The position numbers were made by a program, and so were the translations under genes. Positions 62,542 to 64,000 of a DNA stretch of 64,000 nucleotides are shown here, piece by piece. Position 1 is the stretch's first letter; every line of letters begins with the position of its first letter. Origin of the DNA: Aristolochia californica (taxonomy: Eukaryota > Streptophyta > Magnoliopsida > Piperales > Aristolochiaceae); NCBI GenBank assembly GCA_029961685.1, contig JARWKL010000003.1, positions 17,416,467 to 17,480,466 on the forward strand. The letters run 5' to 3'. The notes below the pieces were generated by a model. It had not been told where the DNA came from. It saw only the letters and a program-made list of their open reading frames with translations, and made no database searches.

Positions 62542-64000
62542 GGATCCATCGGTCATTTGCATCTTTAACATGTTTCAAGCATGCATATCTATTTTTTAAA
62601 ACATGTGTAGGCAAATCCCTTTCTTATAAAATTCCAAGCTATTAGGTTTGTACTAGTGGTAATTCCCAAACTTGGATAACAAAAATTTTGTGTTCATTTG
62701 TGCTGTGTGAATAAATTTTATTTACTTACATTTGTTATTTCTTTAATTTTTTTCCGTACATAAACTCTAAAATTTTCATTTTGTTGTGATCTATTTGCCT
62801 TTTAATTCTTTTTTTTACGAGATGAAGGGAAAGTGAAAACTCAAGTTTTGATTTAAAAAAAAAGTATACATCTAAAATGTAAATGCACGATGCACAAATG
62901 TAGAGAGAGATAATTCAAAAAAGATTTCGTAATATTTAGGGATTGTAAACTCTTTTTAGTTTTTACATATAAGGTTTTGCAATTGTTGGGAGAAGGGGGA
63001 GGCGGGGGATTTTTAACTGAGTGTTGACTCCCAATCCATAAGTCATTCCTTACAAAAATATAGCCCGTTATGAATGGTAAATCACTTTACAATCATCTCT
63101 GATCATTAGGCCATCTTTTTGTAAATGGGCAAAATAATAGCTTGCGTGACTCGGGTAAATATCCTACTGCACGTACACTGGAGAATTTAATGAGCATTTT
63201 TTATTCTCTTTAAAAGGTTAGGATCCATTGGTCATTTGAATCTTTAACATGTTTCAAACTTGTATATCCATATTTTAAAACATGTGTAGAAAATTCTCTT
63301 TCTTATAAAATTCCAACCCATTAAGGTTGAACTAGTGGAATTTCCAAAAATTGGATAATAAAACTTTTGTGTTCATTTTGTGGTGTGTGAATAAATTTTC
63401 TTTACTTACATTTGTTATTGCTTTAATTTTTTTCCACACTTAAATTCTAAAATTTTCATTTTGTTGTAATCTATTTGCCTTTTATCTGTTTTTTATTTAC
63501 GAGATGAAGGAAAAGTGAAAACTGAAGTTTTTATTTAAGAAAAAAGTATACATCTAAAATGGAAATGCACAATGCACAAATGTAGAGAAAGATAATCCCA
63601 AAAAGTTTCTGTTATTTTTATGGATTTAAACTATTTTTAGTTTTTATATATTAGGTTTTTCAATTGTCGGGAAAAGGGGAGGCGGGGGATTTTTAACTGA
63701 GTGTTGACTCTCATTCCTTAAGTCATTCCTTACCAAAATAAAGCAAATTACACATCTATGATCATTAGGTCAGTTTTTTGTTAATGGGAATAATAATGGC
63801 TTGTTTAACTCAGGTAAATATCCCACCGCACATTCACTTGAGAATTTAATGAGCATTTTTTATTCACTTTAAAAGGTTTGATTCATCGGTCATTTGCATC
63901 TTTAACATGTTTCAAGCATGCATATCTATTTTTTAAAACATGTGTAGGCAAATCCCTTTCTTATAAAATTCCAAGCTATTAGGGTTGTACTAGTGGTAAT

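Larger units (their letters stand above)
1..64000. repeat. Tandem satellite array, ~680 bp monomer, spanning the whole window
   Basis: One AT-rich monomer repeats head to tail in one orientation throughout. I phased it on the GGATCC-like hexamer that precedes TAGGTCATTTGCAT-like sequence and found 97 anchors from 371 to 63880. Most spacings are 640-693 bp, with a mode near 677-681. The exceptions (893, 580, 472, 607, 500, 774, 484, 470, 990, 481, 771, 476, 611, 497, 437 and 605 bp) can each be read as loss or fusion of satellite sequence. No non-satellite insertion was found. Some anchor sites are mutated (GGATTC, GAACC, CACTCT) but are placed by their flanks. Adjacent monomers differ at many positions. 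The family was not recognised. A plant genome is weakly suggested by a telomere-like motif at 24798 and 36736. Confidence 0.98.
60560..64000. repeat. B-type distal block with ~1.3 kb dimer repeat, open at the right edge
   Basis: Anchors: 60606, 61262, 61937, 62542, 63231, 63880. The pair 61937-62542 recurs at 63231-63880. GTGTTGACTCTCATTCC at ~62418 recurs 1,284 bp later, and GTAGGCAAATCCC with CTAGTGGTAAT recur 1,337 bp later. The 53 bp difference is explained by a larger deletion at ~62450-62460. The window ends inside the array, so no array edge is seen. Confidence 0.8.

Noticed and set aside
1..64000. CRISPR array
   Set aside because: The repeated unit is ~680 bp with no short constant repeat and unique spacer pattern.
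1..64000. rDNA intergenic spacer repeats
   Set aside because: No rRNA coding sequence is present, and 64 kb of spacer without a transcription unit would be unusual.
1..64000. LTR retrotransposon or Helitron as the source of the monomer
   Set aside because: I saw no primer-binding site, polypurine tract with terminal repeat, target-site duplication or transposase-like or polymerase-like frame. The ancestry of the monomer remains open.

Overview
The whole 64 kb window is tandem satellite DNA. I found no protein-coding gene, rRNA, tRNA, transposon, CRISPR array or unique sequence. One AT-rich monomer of about 680 bp (roughly 70% A+T by eye) repeats head to tail from the first base to the last, always in the same orientation. 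I used one site, the GGATCC-like hexamer before a TAGGTCATTTGCAT-like stretch, as a phase marker and found 97 copies between 371 and 63880. Most are 640-693 bp apart, with a mode of about 677-681. Every spacing outside that range can be read as a deletion or fusion of satellite sequence. The organism is a eukaryote. The only clade hint is a plant-type telomere motif, TTTAGGGTTTAGGG, in two monomers, which weakly favours a plant. I do not recognise the satellite family, and the sequence does not say whether the locus is centromeric, subtelomeric or interstitial.

There are two subfamilies. A-type monomers fill 1 to about 41,480. B-type monomers fill about 41,490 to 64,000. They differ at linked sites: B lacks a 7-bp TTGACCG stretch, has a T-rich CTTTTATCTC segment where A has CTTATCAAAATTG, carries a short duplication ending CAATGCACAAATG, and reads TTATTGCTTT, GAGCGTTTG and TCATTCCTTAC at other points.

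Layout. (1) From 1 to ~16,340, A monomers with an ~8.5-9.2 kb large repeat and a nested 3.98 kb repeat. (2) From ~16,340 to 28,105, the first copy of an ~11.95 kb higher-order repeat (HOR). (3) From ~28,106 to 38,600, its second copy, shortened by a ~1.5 kb deletion near 36,987. (4) From ~38,600 to 41,480, A monomers that match the 10.4-12.4 kb segment. (5) From ~41,490 to 52,980, B-type HOR copy 1. (6) From ~52,980 to 60,560, B-type HOR copy 2, at an offset of ~11.5 kb that falls to ~10.84 kb after one monomer is lost. (7) From ~60,560 to 64,000, B monomers forming a recent ~1.3 kb dimer.

The interest lies in the architecture. Recurring short monomers share one breakpoint, a single B monomer is embedded in an A-type HOR, and two dyad-symmetric motifs and a G-rich box recur through the array. 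The many 60-118 codon open frames, mostly on the minus strand, are the same satellite stretch left open by descent, and I do not call them genes.
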